NCBI GenBank assembly: GCA_947631195.1
Contig: CANRKK010000020.1
Location: 1 to 41,073, forward strand
Length of the DNA: 41,073 nt
Origin: an uncultured Clostridia bacterium
GTDB lineage: Bacteria; Bacillota; Clostridia; Christensenellales; Borkfalkiaceae
Direction: 5' to 3'
The position numbers were made by a program, and so were the translations under genes. Positions 37,601 through 40,983 of this stretch are shown here, piece by piece (position 1 is the stretch's first letter; every line of letters begins with the position of its first letter). The notes below the pieces were generated by a model. It had not been told where the DNA came from and did not search any database. It was given only the letters and a program-made list of their open reading frames with translations.

Positions 37601-38159
37601 TCTGACGCTTGTTGCGCTTCCCAACGAATACGGATATCTCGACGCCGACGAGTACGCGATAGTAGGCGCGGAACTCGATCCCAACTACGAAATAACTTTC
37701 AGCGGCGAGTGGAGCGGGGCGTTATACAACGGCGCGGCCGGCGTTTACAAGGTAAAACAGGCCGCCAACGAGTGGTTAAAGCACATAGACGCAAGCGAAC
37801 TTATCGAGGGAGAAAGTTTGAGCGAAAGCAGCTTGCCCGTAGCTAAATTCGGCGTGCCCGTGATAGAGTACTATCTGGACGAGGAGCTCACCCAAAGATT
37901 CGAGGGCGATATCTCCGAGGCGGAAGAAGGCGAATATTATTTGCGGGTGTACGTTGAAGAGACGAAGAACTATACGGGGCTTATCGAACAGCCCATACCC
38001 GTAATAAGGATATTCAGCAGCTTCATCCCGAGAAACAGGCTGATAGACATAACTCCGATACTCGCGCTTTTAACGGTCGAGGTAGTAATACTGACGTGTG
38101 GATTGATTTTCTGCCGCCGTCCTAAAAATAAAAAAGAAGAAACTGTAGAAGGTAGGTAA
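13617..38159 (+). CDS. Giant secreted MBG/YDG-repeat surface protein (8,180 aa)
   Basis: A single open frame of 8,180 codons starts at ATG 13617 with AAGGAG about 5 nt upstream. A signal peptide is evident (hydrophobic core about 13-36). Residues about 425-715 show a beta-helix-like pattern (NGHTIDR, then repeated GGAFTM, GGAVYG, GGGICVF, GGGISV with NITGN and NITNN turns). From about residue 1116 to 8060 I count about 60 diverged domains averaging 116 aa. Each opens with a PRxITVTIxDxSSxYGD-type strand and closes with NYxVTFxG and AGxYTV; these match the MBG (YGX-type) and YDG families. The C-terminus has one membrane helix (about 8141-8165, ALLTVEVVILTCGLIF) and a basic tail CRRPKNKKEE. No LPXTG motif is present. 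The likely role is a cell-surface fibre or adhesin; the ligand is unknown. The downstream gene follows after 4 nt. Confidence 0.93.
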   Translation: MKYSKKFYHYFRPAMMAVFSVILAVCVTLGAVLMGATDANTLIADASTATAQVGGEYDPVSNKLAYHGVNSMVGTLISWNGKDGGYNLHSFDVQGAMWIVDNNGEMVNGADGTRRPSMNIYTQKNDNLSAIKLIGATNNTPANNTEIKADTYKYTIKDYVAKPDTNGAFNCLTQDVTLDNIEVGNFNGQSGVKYFTVGGEGSNPLTMAEQWQKAILAASFYSKSGLFNNLDFGGASHLGKKSEQDTTVNIEEFSEQWVTELLRVQRDATGKVTRDANKKDNPPIVTTTVGGNYQIGFGSRFNGGVGNYNYIAIKLESDWTATPVDNRNYDGTSTDTDPNKDSHYGSAHLGRVSNGGNTNDPNGYSYIPIGASFDVKTKDGGGYIGKTSFNCKYNNNVKTQQFTFCPAGEGFSFGRLAIPDNTYVVLDLNGHTIDRNLTNGNNNTNVMVQSVFMLGQYSRLEVFDSTAGTTNNPYGSGKITGGYTKSGTGKIWSNNKYDEYGSDSNFCNAAKGGAFTMRYNAELTLHSGNITGNQAMYGGAVYGIGGSKVNIFDVAITNNSALKGGASYLSQTSYMTMNVFGGLWQGNTAQTATFANGSHHNPGDYSVEGGGICVFQEAYCNIYGGDFSYNYCSKFGGGISVNYGSFLKLFGGNITNNVAKGEYRDINTTDKKVLAKKVNVGGGGINMFQDSAGFYLNGPAKVMDNYAIFDVSPKNYDKVSIEELLKTATAEQKQASNLYLSLTTYTLPLASKTENGDIAEQLKKIYSSIGYQEADFDEIYKNKTTPDDPYNSGNVNNNRGQILFDATKHQYPEIKVQGNLYQSDTNYAQVSVTPASGTEISGYIMRNFYEKGWEDTKGKGSGDGTTGPKECDAHWQNQINANGDTTFNCNEFLRGANGILSYLDAFLFTDAGTSLVPTGEKNEWIKALGTNDPNTLYITWQYYDRTVDNVDGKPVERGWTDIKIDSSGHGTYVDLVYNGMDRKDDIRIVLDRGKGTEGTLSSYYYIYYDSYSYADRSAVGEGKDPRKLKIGDDGMSEVIPAINKNTKERVPLLDIALSAAGDKATEAKYVSKTTFGYRFTLNKTNIGLLESKGKPLPSALHDGTDIQPEYATINITRAYITVTDLSVKKISKVYDGNPDIWFDGDGLTANMTGIAPNDQPYMKIGFVTESGGDESGKIHGIFAEPDVGQQRLAFNVKIDEFWDQFGYHPAPGNDGHKFPQECLLRNYYLYDVNAADQSKALTPAEDAQIPVTVLATITPKPITLKAGKAEFEYGNEISTEELTQKVFAEFNFNDVIVTRDITANAVSSDTTYNTQAGISALKLIVNTSASDGSSVREGGYDAMFTYDNSNYDVTFNYSGTTAKNNGRINGVVFITPRNIQVELEDVYQIYGETISYFNIDNDYISKHFKHLTAAGGSADEKPAIVNNDVLSYPVRHYNDSKSAANYTNVGDYPIYVTVGGGAAGNYNIVFKGSYSGDFALEGVSLKGKASTLHILPRPISVTAQDKTVTYGDEGKTLQQLSATAANYSGKFTEEKITGNSYYKAITDASNYKSLKLSGGAIKDGDSDRVYTVQIAGDKGNPWTAENRTQNVATDPWTIEIKEVTNENYIIVSDTEATYTIKPRPVTVRISSVDMTSVYGDKLAELRWNIDGSYTAAYNEDLGAIITLSLVTPGQNIASAPLKAGSYAIKGEKGDVGGYVTDNRAKSQNYAITFIGDWDGEDGYKSKAGTYKVTQRRITITADDKSSEYGDTEEALTYKATYFDVGDAILEADEDAFGTAVKLSIQEESHANVGTYTIKIDNITETAITDNYNITYKTGTYTISPRAITVTPNKGTSVYGNALDTFAITATRDGGKDGKAIPDSAVEEALIGKITIASYNSNLSAISGNLNVGTYVLTGSTPNSGECPGIKNYSITWETGTYEVTARPITIKITQSAFTYTGAAPGLSLYLIPELSDGELAKSIGDGRHRDEVIDDLGITYSAFTEANAGEHDINSITATNGNYKITFKNADDTEIYGSTKNKFQFKIDPAQVKVDLDGASVDFDGNSHQHNILFTSDSDGSIAVPDRKNFTAGTLTGNTEDSANWTYTFYTDGAKHEAYEYSITIAYTPVIAANGGNGVAATFGGMANYTNAGTYTYTVTLKENGNFTFGDVLTHTLFYKINRAQLSIEPLADMPYNRKTQEPDLRFTVNTAASAPEKISGDKTSGYKVTYAVDEDNPAQPKVPGSGEINARLSDGLPYYVGYYDVTVTLCGDAANNYCFKEEGGPSAAEELTHTVGLQITPLTLVVTQPNTTQVFDNKDHFYGYIDVDRYDFLDRAETEGAWYLIFSSSTETPVQGISYNITYEKDGKKYEVKVGGYKFEDGENVFEDNTYLIDGTPANAADIFGANLFTDAGEYKFTLSFEYANFLILKTGEEAGVSEMEYTYTITPIILSTSRIPAATYNGTEQVPTIGKGFFTATNSSMDSDTLWGLLQDHYYLAYEAEKLTKDLSTKNVLNQAFNNLDLTSEYHKGAAFGTNISGKPQNADTYTVYIFLGNYDASGSKNSENFIPCTTCNFAFNSTDEGYVYYDASQEFVINPVDISTLGKNFNATLDTVVYEGISVPTRMTSVVVTFDEHNSIEFKTGDVSSDQLIDNYFTIIGYRNNVNVSKEAVATISGGGNYTGNFDANFEIIARVIGVKILPQEVVYGETPTLSADRGVGWQIDEEFKNFNFKQYDYNGGTRNDYALYENDNLGITLTCTVTAGDIVGGSYYITATWSNKNYIVIFTGDYTQNDLPEDYTYKAYQAYVGEAYDVNNGTSLTKVASGKQGAGVLEVVKRRISVRILEQSAQYGDVLGEGKTDERYGKPVTIIKTAADLASGMWQPVSPLNGSGNAIYGDDALYFDIFTLAKQGDIVGKYPILAQLSESGEGTAAANYEVKFEFDGGFVWGSSAKEGYEDTTVAEDSYYRKAQKYNCPALYVYGGTNMSAGVLTIVPRELIIYVQDQSSVYGEALVDLKPDDNNETKPAQYKGDDKYYVEKRNAKGETLFIIYNVYRDETKPDAPRVDLQLVCYSSGTIALAKTDNAGTYKIDVKMTGAIRNQNCKVTIKGSWNATDDEKTNGDGGTYTIERRKITVTVRDQQSIYGENLYSLDVAYDEKNLNNRYVYKVEKDEGLTGTPVLDNEITFNFYKEGGNNAAGVGFYNISYEVTAKDNTAKINNYDITWKSSKLIVDTERKEKEDIPVLVLGLDGKPQYELVDTYNSEYLISRREVTVTIQDMSVVYGEDKYSSDGHHTVSGVEYSTAFTGTQKDIYGREVTNVPLYTGDNLGLTFKLKDDLTLTKKTSKLPVGKYALLASGVSTVSRKNYSITLIGNWADGDLPADYETQAGIYEVVKRRISVHIKDQNWYTYNGKVPDKVLNTNHEGSFDFDKQGYLCAIDLDMIWEAKEVLDSSVKSKPIVGTKDAHDELGITLSLSHEDGPTLKKDAGQYPIYASWTDKNYMIRFEGDWSWSESDCPEDYKYSDRSGSSFNNGAGIFTIKPAEVTVTINDKSSVYGTEVKYPVENGKLGDDYTKSKGEIFGSDDLGITLTLGAENDEKLSNGSLGMGGYTITGTASNSNYKVTVNSGTYTVEALGITVTIRYQTCVYDGAEPTAADGRFKTTYGEEGGYTFKQTDLAACDQGTDWQNVLGITLTKAVGYTVGNYNIEASSSNGNYNVTFTGANADGKANGSEYGTYEITKLHLAIGLTNTTDVYGEKENLSDISIDYKVLGVYPKAGDKWTDRPATTNRDNLGIVFTVQAQTTDFANGASRYLKVGKYDVTLTVENPNYDITITNDAGEEAAEKAYEVTARKITLKPNATTSVYGEKFEFKNTFYTATVINGSGDAFIFTDQTEINKCITIKLKESDKQGLLSEGKLSVTKGGGYTIVIEYSGTGAEEILKNYAISTEPNTDGHVVTPRPITVTIVNKSFEYGTELSAIQGQLEWLPGGDTDEIQHADKKDGKLNISLAIFGQKFNKEGSGVLNAGEYAVIGTYTGDNYTVTFAGKWQTGENALKAGVLEITRRKITIQVTPACSVYGEEIKNDGKWEWKAYYGHGDDVIKEENDEGHGLVWAKGDSHDSVLFTFDKLPSGNAGSYVMSGKFNNDNYDIKYENNSLYTIYPRKITVTLKKQSNIYGQYDAAAGYCLLSTAETTAFTAELSGVYDNGAEASGRAILENDNINLVLSLIYNESLDKDGGDISTGGVLKVKNYGVNVSYTNANYDITFKYEGDPELNKTLKPYEESEQPNVNIITVNLFDIVQRELQVRVKTTQSSVYGEPVEKLSSKNGTDWDITGVVGLDIPNSNYILDGEKSTVENLITLTLDNKDAAKPTDYDKQLADGRLPYLLKGYIIYGYAGENPNYKISINIDNLYYRIIQRSIQITIQNQSGEYNGTETAFNKGGAYDNGKWWKATAFGGTVQTVTGNFIVNGDEDKMKITLSKAAGVDEGTYLITGVCGNENYQVTFVQGVYTVTPRVIELEITEDGRKALTSAYDGTEPEILQKSGATGYYDGYYTLSRTDGEAAVVSQGTVKDNPEIVLTKAAGIYVGDYDVTAHCENHNYKVIIEGTSDSVAKKVYTITPREITVELLKQTATYGDLNTLTISSVQDIAWAVADGYAIIGTDLLGITIGVVYDSSKVVTYDKDSYLSAGAYTVKVKYTNENYAVAFRFGGSSEEANKEEEKTFEKVYIVNARVLDINIANKTFGYDGTERGELLSHSGSDWTEGRAQNSLNNQTVGIISGDTLDIKLSLIHGDYKAQKDAGSYPIFGSWTNDNYDIIFRGSWQWNEASACPDDYKRDGNNQEAATCTITPAEVSVSIEDKNSNYGERVNTYKNGTLAVKGTDYKVSGNVYGDDLNILLTLGEANDGLLAEGELGWQDGGYALSLANPDETNPNYKINVTAGVYTINKLKITVNIEDQSSVYNGDEPTVDQGKWDVENKDALAYFDKADGHYKDSLLITLTKDPTGYRWRDGGYRIIGSCANANYEVTFSGKWNGADLYKGKAGVFTIKKRELNVTIDDVKDVYNGSNFADNVLDQLAYKITDWTNAPAELSELQAKINSAVVPGTSLSITLHIYENDNADAGDYKIVGVCGNTDYNVTFKDGTFTVQKREVTVTISSQSYTYGDIMGVASPDRNWWTAACKNDSGAAIPEKDNNLDITLAVSYDGDKNLTNGYLNVGKYKIIPSWNETQYGKNYIVNFAGDWNDGKDVLNGKAGVYSVAQRQLTISIIDSSSTYGDALHAFTSEDYTVSGSVKILESDEKTVQSLIKLVIKNDKDEAITAAGGKYPDAGEYKIVGEWSGTDTDNYDVIFTGSRGTEGAYKINKRAITVSINPASTVYGDELADLTANYTLTCTNGNDRSAIACNGDELEFKFTILGQRLSVGSKNLCVGVYDIEGSWNESGHNASNEVPYSSNYEITFSGTGKVAAHGAYTVTPRIINANLGAQAGNATSEYGDEITDQSTWGVTYTLASDPSGTAVMEGDTISLTMTTLASKTQRAGTYSITAAEIPATGDNANYTILAIPGTYTITARRIVVTYNASYKVMYGEASRDNLTSEILGPSAYTLTRDGKVGEALVNGGKAEDIVNPSLADATFSAAGYLHYNVGAYTINATSRDGNYQIVSVVNKTLKVDQRKVTIRIEDKTVTYGDTENTDPTEWTPVSYEDLKGDVHYDGKIIVDEKSAMGITLTRATGSAQGVYAISATCSNDDYKVTFTGNYTGDSTKGKYEIVAREITIEIQQQSVEYGEKINIRSEQGSDWTVFEGDIIAGESVGVTLKLAEGLGDKLTYRAEGYEIVMSGWSNKNYNVTVKDGSGAGKFMITKRNVLITISDQNSVYGDGATVASDLNINYIPTPGTGTGAALIEGDDVRISLYLGKYMKKAQSTGNEYSVEKVNGYDGELEAGALRVKDGGYAIYGVALGDDIYNYNIVFAGNYRGAIPEDYVNANGNSCGGAGLYTVRKRVITITVNDQRSVYGGSGSEWINAPTTGNGLFKNDDYTATTSNGDGDAIVNGDETKLDIVLSVSFYYAIGNSNVADAGMYAITYSYNESPDYEVTFRGSWTNDRATYSSCKVEEKFNNTAGTFTIEARPVQITILNPEATHYGNAISVPQSYDSSALTGWFTARSPIAGGTAIDGADKLYFMLFTSATSKSHAGDYPLWATLWEELDGELQKSHPIADSNTNANRNYSVSWIGNWFSADENSQYNSTAGTYRIDAKPISVVIRTVVREYGDDYAFDKGEDVFEWQDYLEENRLSDPATALARAKADETAEWYPLEADWQVNSGDRLGISLASDVKNTSPVGDYAITGDWNNADYDVTFVNDTDTHNVNGIFRITPRKIFIVLQPQSSIYGYTVFISSNKDTDWYAVRRKVDDPADLDSTGVPDNDGTAIVFEDNLGVTLERVTDTFSSADGRTSNEKYRGSLTTQRGLYAGVYDLKASAVNADNYSVVFIRGNSGEKYDYDTEAHTGLYTITPRIVEVELKNLEGVYGSSDYSASSGLFAHSTILENRGEEWDYTGVSADETKVDYASHLFLTDDIQYLRLSLGKTLDDWSDNHYAPVGKYPIVGYFGFNNYTGMAENYAVTFKGGWNDESSENLPDTYKSKDGETATNSAGIFEIKEAVVHQADITTKWNQNKEYNVNNFYTMAVTQDFLQFAGDVQTRMGGGTVDEHKYYANGTWNTREREDFKIEPTKVTYGNLKLDGEPYEDEIRGDVKGEQYFTYGEGAAQEYAPMVNNVGVWTVDVTVKAPYHAVATFTLTIEVSRAHITVQLKEPAAGDRENVFANLKYFEYGIYRYDLTSTVDGTYLNDLLKEWILGKDSPILLAIHDENNQIGGTLENRRQYLYEHCEISIDVNSVFQRSTGGYLVVDAYTLTITVKDISDIVVQFSENYDYVHILPKEITVDWQWDENAEQLTDLPAMGYPASVEWTIEQGKAIDCYGNANEEAKIVEVPVIYFEYNSTTRVYSPLVNGGNDGDLLAANYSGTTYDFDWASQIKKSEHVAIREAGAYLAEITYNLDTPYPSGADAKNYYIPYQYVCIIRVLPPVLTVEFNDGVITSEYGETEVTLDAYAKYADGTDLVTIKDMQGADTPESIGLVIVRAGDHHAGYYPIEVSITSTDYTLRVIGGWGSDAANHKGYGTDKGHAGIYRITPRELEITIANQGTEDAKAVTYGTPVPEDLAADLSAWSAAHVGDNSENTVAIVGADNLNLKLTIEGQRRHTNINGYLEVGSYPITATYDNSDYSVVFKGAWERVPDGEFAGIENAGIYKVSEAQVLVSINDSMNHIYGEDEPDLAGGSYNGRYRSTHQIIGIMPGDSDEFITFKLVKLSNLNGEITESDLTLNSTKHYDAGMYAIVASAEGNPNYKVTITGGWDDTAYGNGYYHVAGRYEIDPRQIIISPNEREDEYGDYYDLNENCHFNVSNLYAYEPLAKGESKADLKIVLSVDSRVVNKTADVGTYQISFESCNNPNYEAYALTQNIYRITPRLITVIFDNQASEYGDAPVECTISSIRRSKVDGVVKPGAGIVNGDEETLRISAACSVGQTSPIGEYVISCANYVSDSNYDIEWQTGIYTVTPRRITLTFNDQTGEYGDEIKPLAGEWTLTRTAGSSGVLPGRAIVNGDNLGFVAKCSVTTKSHVGDYVIEIDSYVRNTNYEVTFVEGYYHIVTRKLVVTLGNGSGEYGDAPALDQGAWTAERALLAGAAIVNGDDLGIKLQTNATSQSSVGSYYIVGSFRNTDYSVEFTGDWNKVESPLPEGFDGAAIYSVVPRKITIAAQDKMSEYGDAIKDLEYKVTRDSLPGEALVNGDNLEIEIGSDLYAGMGVAEVPIKITGYAENTNYDITVVDGTYRVVPREVTVTIADVNNVYGDAEIDPNGGPNGGYTLTRTTFPEDDTVVLSGDDLKIRLTETFDRNAGEYVIDVTGWSEDPNYHLNVETAKYTIAQRKVTVVIENKESFYSDKLEELTYAEPSDIVEGDELKIVLTLVALPNEYGYLDADEYAIVGAELDPNYEITFSGEWSGALYNGAAGVYKVKQAANEWLKHIDASELIEGESLSESSLPVAKFGVPVIEYYLDEELTQRFEGDISEAEEGEYYLRVYVEETKNYTGLIEQPIPVIRIFSSFIPRNRLIDITPILALLTVEVVILTCGLIFCRRPKNKKEETVEGR

Positions 38160-38163
38160 ATTT

Positions 38164-40797
38164 ATGAACATTCTTGAATCAACAATCACAATAGGCTCGT
38201 GGGAACTTCCCTGGACGTTGGAAACGGCGCTGTTCTGGCTGCTGTTTGCAATAGTGTGCATAACTTTGTTTATGGTTATCGTGTTCGGAATACTTCTCCA
38301 CCGCATAGGCAAAAACAAGTCGGTGGCGGTCGTTCAGCCCGCTGCCGAAGAGCCCGAAAAGGTGGAATACGGCATAATCCTGCACGGACCTGAAAACCTG
38401 CCCGCTATGCAAGTTGCTCTCTATAACGGCAGCAATCAGATAGGCTCGGCCGTGCCCGTGCGGGACAGCGCGGCAACTATCCTTGCCGTGCCGGGCGACT
38501 ACACCGTAAAGGTGTTCGGATTGCCCGAAGATTATGATTTTACCGCGGGCGTCGTGTCTCCCGAAAATCATACCGCCGAAGTGCAGGTTGAACGCAAACC
38601 CGAAGTTGCGGCTTCGCCTTACGAGATAAGATACGTGCCCGAAACTCAGCCCGAGCCCGAAAAGGTGGAATATACCGTCAACGTGGAGGCTCCCGAGGAT
38701 TTGCCCGCGCTGCAGATCGCCCTTTTCAACGGCAGCAACCAGATAGGCTCCGCGGTTGCCCTTACGGACGGCTGCGCAACTATCCTTGCCGTGCCGGGCG
38801 ACTACACCGTAAAGGTGTTCGGATTGCCCGAAGATTATGATTTTACCGCGGGCGTGGCTTCTCCCGAAAACCGCGTCGTAGACGTGCAGGTTGAGCGCAA
38901 ACCCGAAGTTGCGGCTTCGCCTTACGAGATAAGGTACGTGCCCGAAACTCAGCCCGAGCCCGAAAAGGTGGAATATACCGTCAACGTGGAGGCTCCCGAA
39001 GGTTTGCCCGTATTGCAGATCGCCCTTTTCAACGGCGAAAACCAGATAGGCTCCGCGGTTACCCTTACGGACGGCTGCGCGAAGATTTCAGCCGTGCCGG
39101 GCGACTACACCGTAAAGATTTTCGGCTTGCCCGAAGGATACCTTGTCGACAGCGAGGTGCTCTCGGCCACGACGATAGAAGCCTCGGTTAAAATAACGGA
39201 GATCGTACCCGAAGAGGCGGTTGAAGAAATCGTTCCCGCTTTGGACGTACCCGAGCCCGAGGAAGAGGTGGAATATAACGTGGTCGTTACCGCGCCCGAC
39301 GGGCTTCCCGCAATGCAGATAGCTCTGTATAACGGCGAAACGCAGATAGGCAGCGCAGTAAACGTAGAAAGCGGCGCGGCAACTCTTTCCGCCGTGCCCG
39401 GCGATTACACCGTTAAACTGTTCGGCGTTCCCGAAGACTATGACATCACCGCGGGTACCCTTTCGGAGAGCCGCCATATCTGCAACATAACGGTTACTCC
39501 CAAGGCTGTTCCGGTTGAAACACAGGCAAGCGGCAGGATGCAGATCGAAGAGGAATCCTTCGAGGGCGGCACGCTCCGCTACGACAAGAGCTTTACCGCA
39601 CGACTTATACAGGCCGAAAATGAAATCAAGGGCTGGTACACGGAAATCAAGAACGAGCTGTTATCCTATAAGCGCGTGCACGACAGGATGAGCTGGAAGC
39701 GCGAGAGCTACAATTTCGGCAGGGAATCCTTTGCAAAACTGTCTTTCCGCGGCAACACGCTCTGCTTGTACTTGCCCATCGACCCCGGCTCGCTTGCGGA
39801 TTCAAAGTATAAGGTTGAAAGCGTTGAGGACAACGCCTCGTACGCCGATACGCCTTGCCTCTACCGCATAAAAAATGCCAAGCGCGCAAAATACGCAAAG
39901 GAACTCATCGCCATAGTTGCAGGGTTCGTGCAGGCCGAAAAATATGAACGCGATTCCGTAGACTATTATCTGCCTTACGAGGGTCTGGTAGAGCTTATCA
40001 ACAAGGGATTGATTAAGCGCATCATCAAGGATAAAAACCAGGAAGCGTTCTTCAAGGAGCGCAGAGAGGCCGAGCTTGCGGCAGCCGAAGAAATGCCCGT
40101 CGAGGAACCCGCGACCGAAGAAACGGCGGTTGAGGAGGCGGCAGTTGAGGAACAGCCCGCCGCAGAGGAAACCGTGACCCAAGCAGTTGAAGAAATGCCC
40201 GCCGAGGAGCCCGCGACCGAAGAAACGGCGGTTGAGGAGGCGGCGGTTGAAGAACAGCCCGCCGCAGAGGAAACCGTGACCCAAGCGGCCGAAGAAACGC
40301 CCGCCGAGGAGCCTGCGACCGAAGAAACGGCGGTTGAGGAGGCGGCAGTTGAAGAACAGTCCGCCGCAGAGGAAGCAGTGACCCAAGCAGTTGAAGAAAT
40401 GCCCGTCGAAGAGCCAGCGACCGAAGAAACGGCGGTTGAGGAGGCGGCAGTTGAAGAACAGTCCGCCGCAGAGGAAGAGCCCGCGATTGAAGCGTCGGTT
40501 GAGGAATTGTCCTCGCGCGAACTTAAAGACATACGGACCTATAAGGAAGAGGCGAAAGACGAGGACGGCATCGAAGTCGTAGGCGTTATGTTCCGCCGCC
40601 GCGGAAGAAAGGTATATTGGTTTGACCCCGACGGAAAGACGTGGCAAAAAGGCGAGATCGCGCTATATGTAACGCCCAACAATCCCCCTCAAGAGGTGAT
40701 AGTGGTGGATAACGCAAAACTTTCGCCCGCCAAGTTGCACCTTCCGTTAAAGCCCTTGTGCAAGGTTAACCGCCGTCCCCAAACGGACAAAAAATAA
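38164..40797 (+). CDS. Membrane protein with beta-sandwich repeats, co-encoded with the giant protein
   Basis: The product is 877 aa. The ATG lies 4 nt after the giant gene's stop, with AAGGTAGG upstream, so the two are co-translated. One membrane helix spans about 20-44, followed by HRIGKNK. Four repeats of about 100 aa begin at residues 67, 168, 269 and 369. Their pattern is LPAMQIALYNGxxQIGSAV then AVPGDYTVKVFGLPEDY, resembling Cna-B-like or prealbumin-like beta-sandwiches. Residues about 465-626 form a domain I have seen in Firmicutes proteins but cannot name (LLSYKRVHDRMSWKRESY, then RGNTLCLYLPIDP and KRAKYAKELI). Residues 642-775 are an E/A/P-rich 34-aa repeat. The last 75 residues (VVGVMFRRRGRKVYWFDPDG) resemble the N-terminal strand region of PSP1/YaaT proteins. 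The molecular function is unknown; a role in anchoring or assembling the giant protein is inferred from linkage. Confidence 0.85.
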   Translation: MNILESTITIGSWELPWTLETALFWLLFAIVCITLFMVIVFGILLHRIGKNKSVAVVQPAAEEPEKVEYGIILHGPENLPAMQVALYNGSNQIGSAVPVRDSAATILAVPGDYTVKVFGLPEDYDFTAGVVSPENHTAEVQVERKPEVAASPYEIRYVPETQPEPEKVEYTVNVEAPEDLPALQIALFNGSNQIGSAVALTDGCATILAVPGDYTVKVFGLPEDYDFTAGVASPENRVVDVQVERKPEVAASPYEIRYVPETQPEPEKVEYTVNVEAPEGLPVLQIALFNGENQIGSAVTLTDGCAKISAVPGDYTVKIFGLPEGYLVDSEVLSATTIEASVKITEIVPEEAVEEIVPALDVPEPEEEVEYNVVVTAPDGLPAMQIALYNGETQIGSAVNVESGAATLSAVPGDYTVKLFGVPEDYDITAGTLSESRHICNITVTPKAVPVETQASGRMQIEEESFEGGTLRYDKSFTARLIQAENEIKGWYTEIKNELLSYKRVHDRMSWKRESYNFGRESFAKLSFRGNTLCLYLPIDPGSLADSKYKVESVEDNASYADTPCLYRIKNAKRAKYAKELIAIVAGFVQAEKYERDSVDYYLPYEGLVELINKGLIKRIIKDKNQEAFFKERREAELAAAEEMPVEEPATEETAVEEAAVEEQPAAEETVTQAVEEMPAEEPATEETAVEEAAVEEQPAAEETVTQAAEETPAEEPATEETAVEEAAVEEQSAAEEAVTQAVEEMPVEEPATEETAVEEAAVEEQSAAEEEPAIEASVEELSSRELKDIRTYKEEAKDEDGIEVVGVMFRRRGRKVYWFDPDGKTWQKGEIALYVTPNNPPQEVIVVDNAKLSPAKLHLPLKPLCKVNRRPQTDKK
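38362..39502 (+). repeat. Four tandem ~303-bp repeats in the partner gene
   Basis: Units start at 38362, 38665, 38968 and 39268 (spacings 303, 303, 300). Units 1 and 2 are nearly identical at nucleotide level across their second halves (for example GTGCAGGTTGARCGCAAACC at 38581 and 38884), indicating recent in-frame duplication. Unit 4 is the most diverged and ends at about 39,500. Confidence 0.88.
40087..40488 (+). repeat. 3.8 copies of a 102-bp in-frame tandem repeat
   Basis: Copies start at 40087, 40189, 40291 and 40393, each opening GAAGAAATGCCC or GAAGAAACGCCC. They encode 34-aa units of the type EEMPAEEPATEETAVEEAAV followed by EEQPAAEETVTQA. Copies differ by only a few substitutions, so the tract is young and likely variable in length between strains. 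Confidence 0.92.
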
Positions 40798-40823
40798 GTA
40801 AAAGCGTAAAAACTTTAATACAT

Positions 40824-40859
40824 AAAAAACCGGCGAACCGCATTGTTCGTCGGTTTTTT
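40824..40859 (+). terminator. Intrinsic terminator of the giant-protein operon
   Basis: A 15-bp stem, AAAAAACCGGCGAAC (40824-40838) with GTTCGTCGGTTTTTT (40845-40859), has one G:T pair and ends in six T's. It lies 26 bp after the partner gene's stop. Confidence 0.9.
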
Positions 40860-40983
40860 GCACCCCACATCCGCCCCCGCGAAACGATAGACCGATATGA
40901 ATTGCCCCGCAATTTTTACATATGTGCCGCGCCAATTATTCCGTGGCTGCTTTGGGTTGTTTGAAACGGCACCCCCAACCTTG

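Noticed and set aside
38020-38159. LPXTG sortase signal at the C-terminus of the giant protein
   Set aside because: No LPXTG-like pentapeptide precedes the hydrophobic helix; FIPRN is not a recognised variant that I can support.
40087-40488. E/A-rich tandem repeat as a separate gene or a frameshifted artefact
   Set aside because: All copies are multiples of three, in frame with the upstream and downstream domains of the 877-aa protein.
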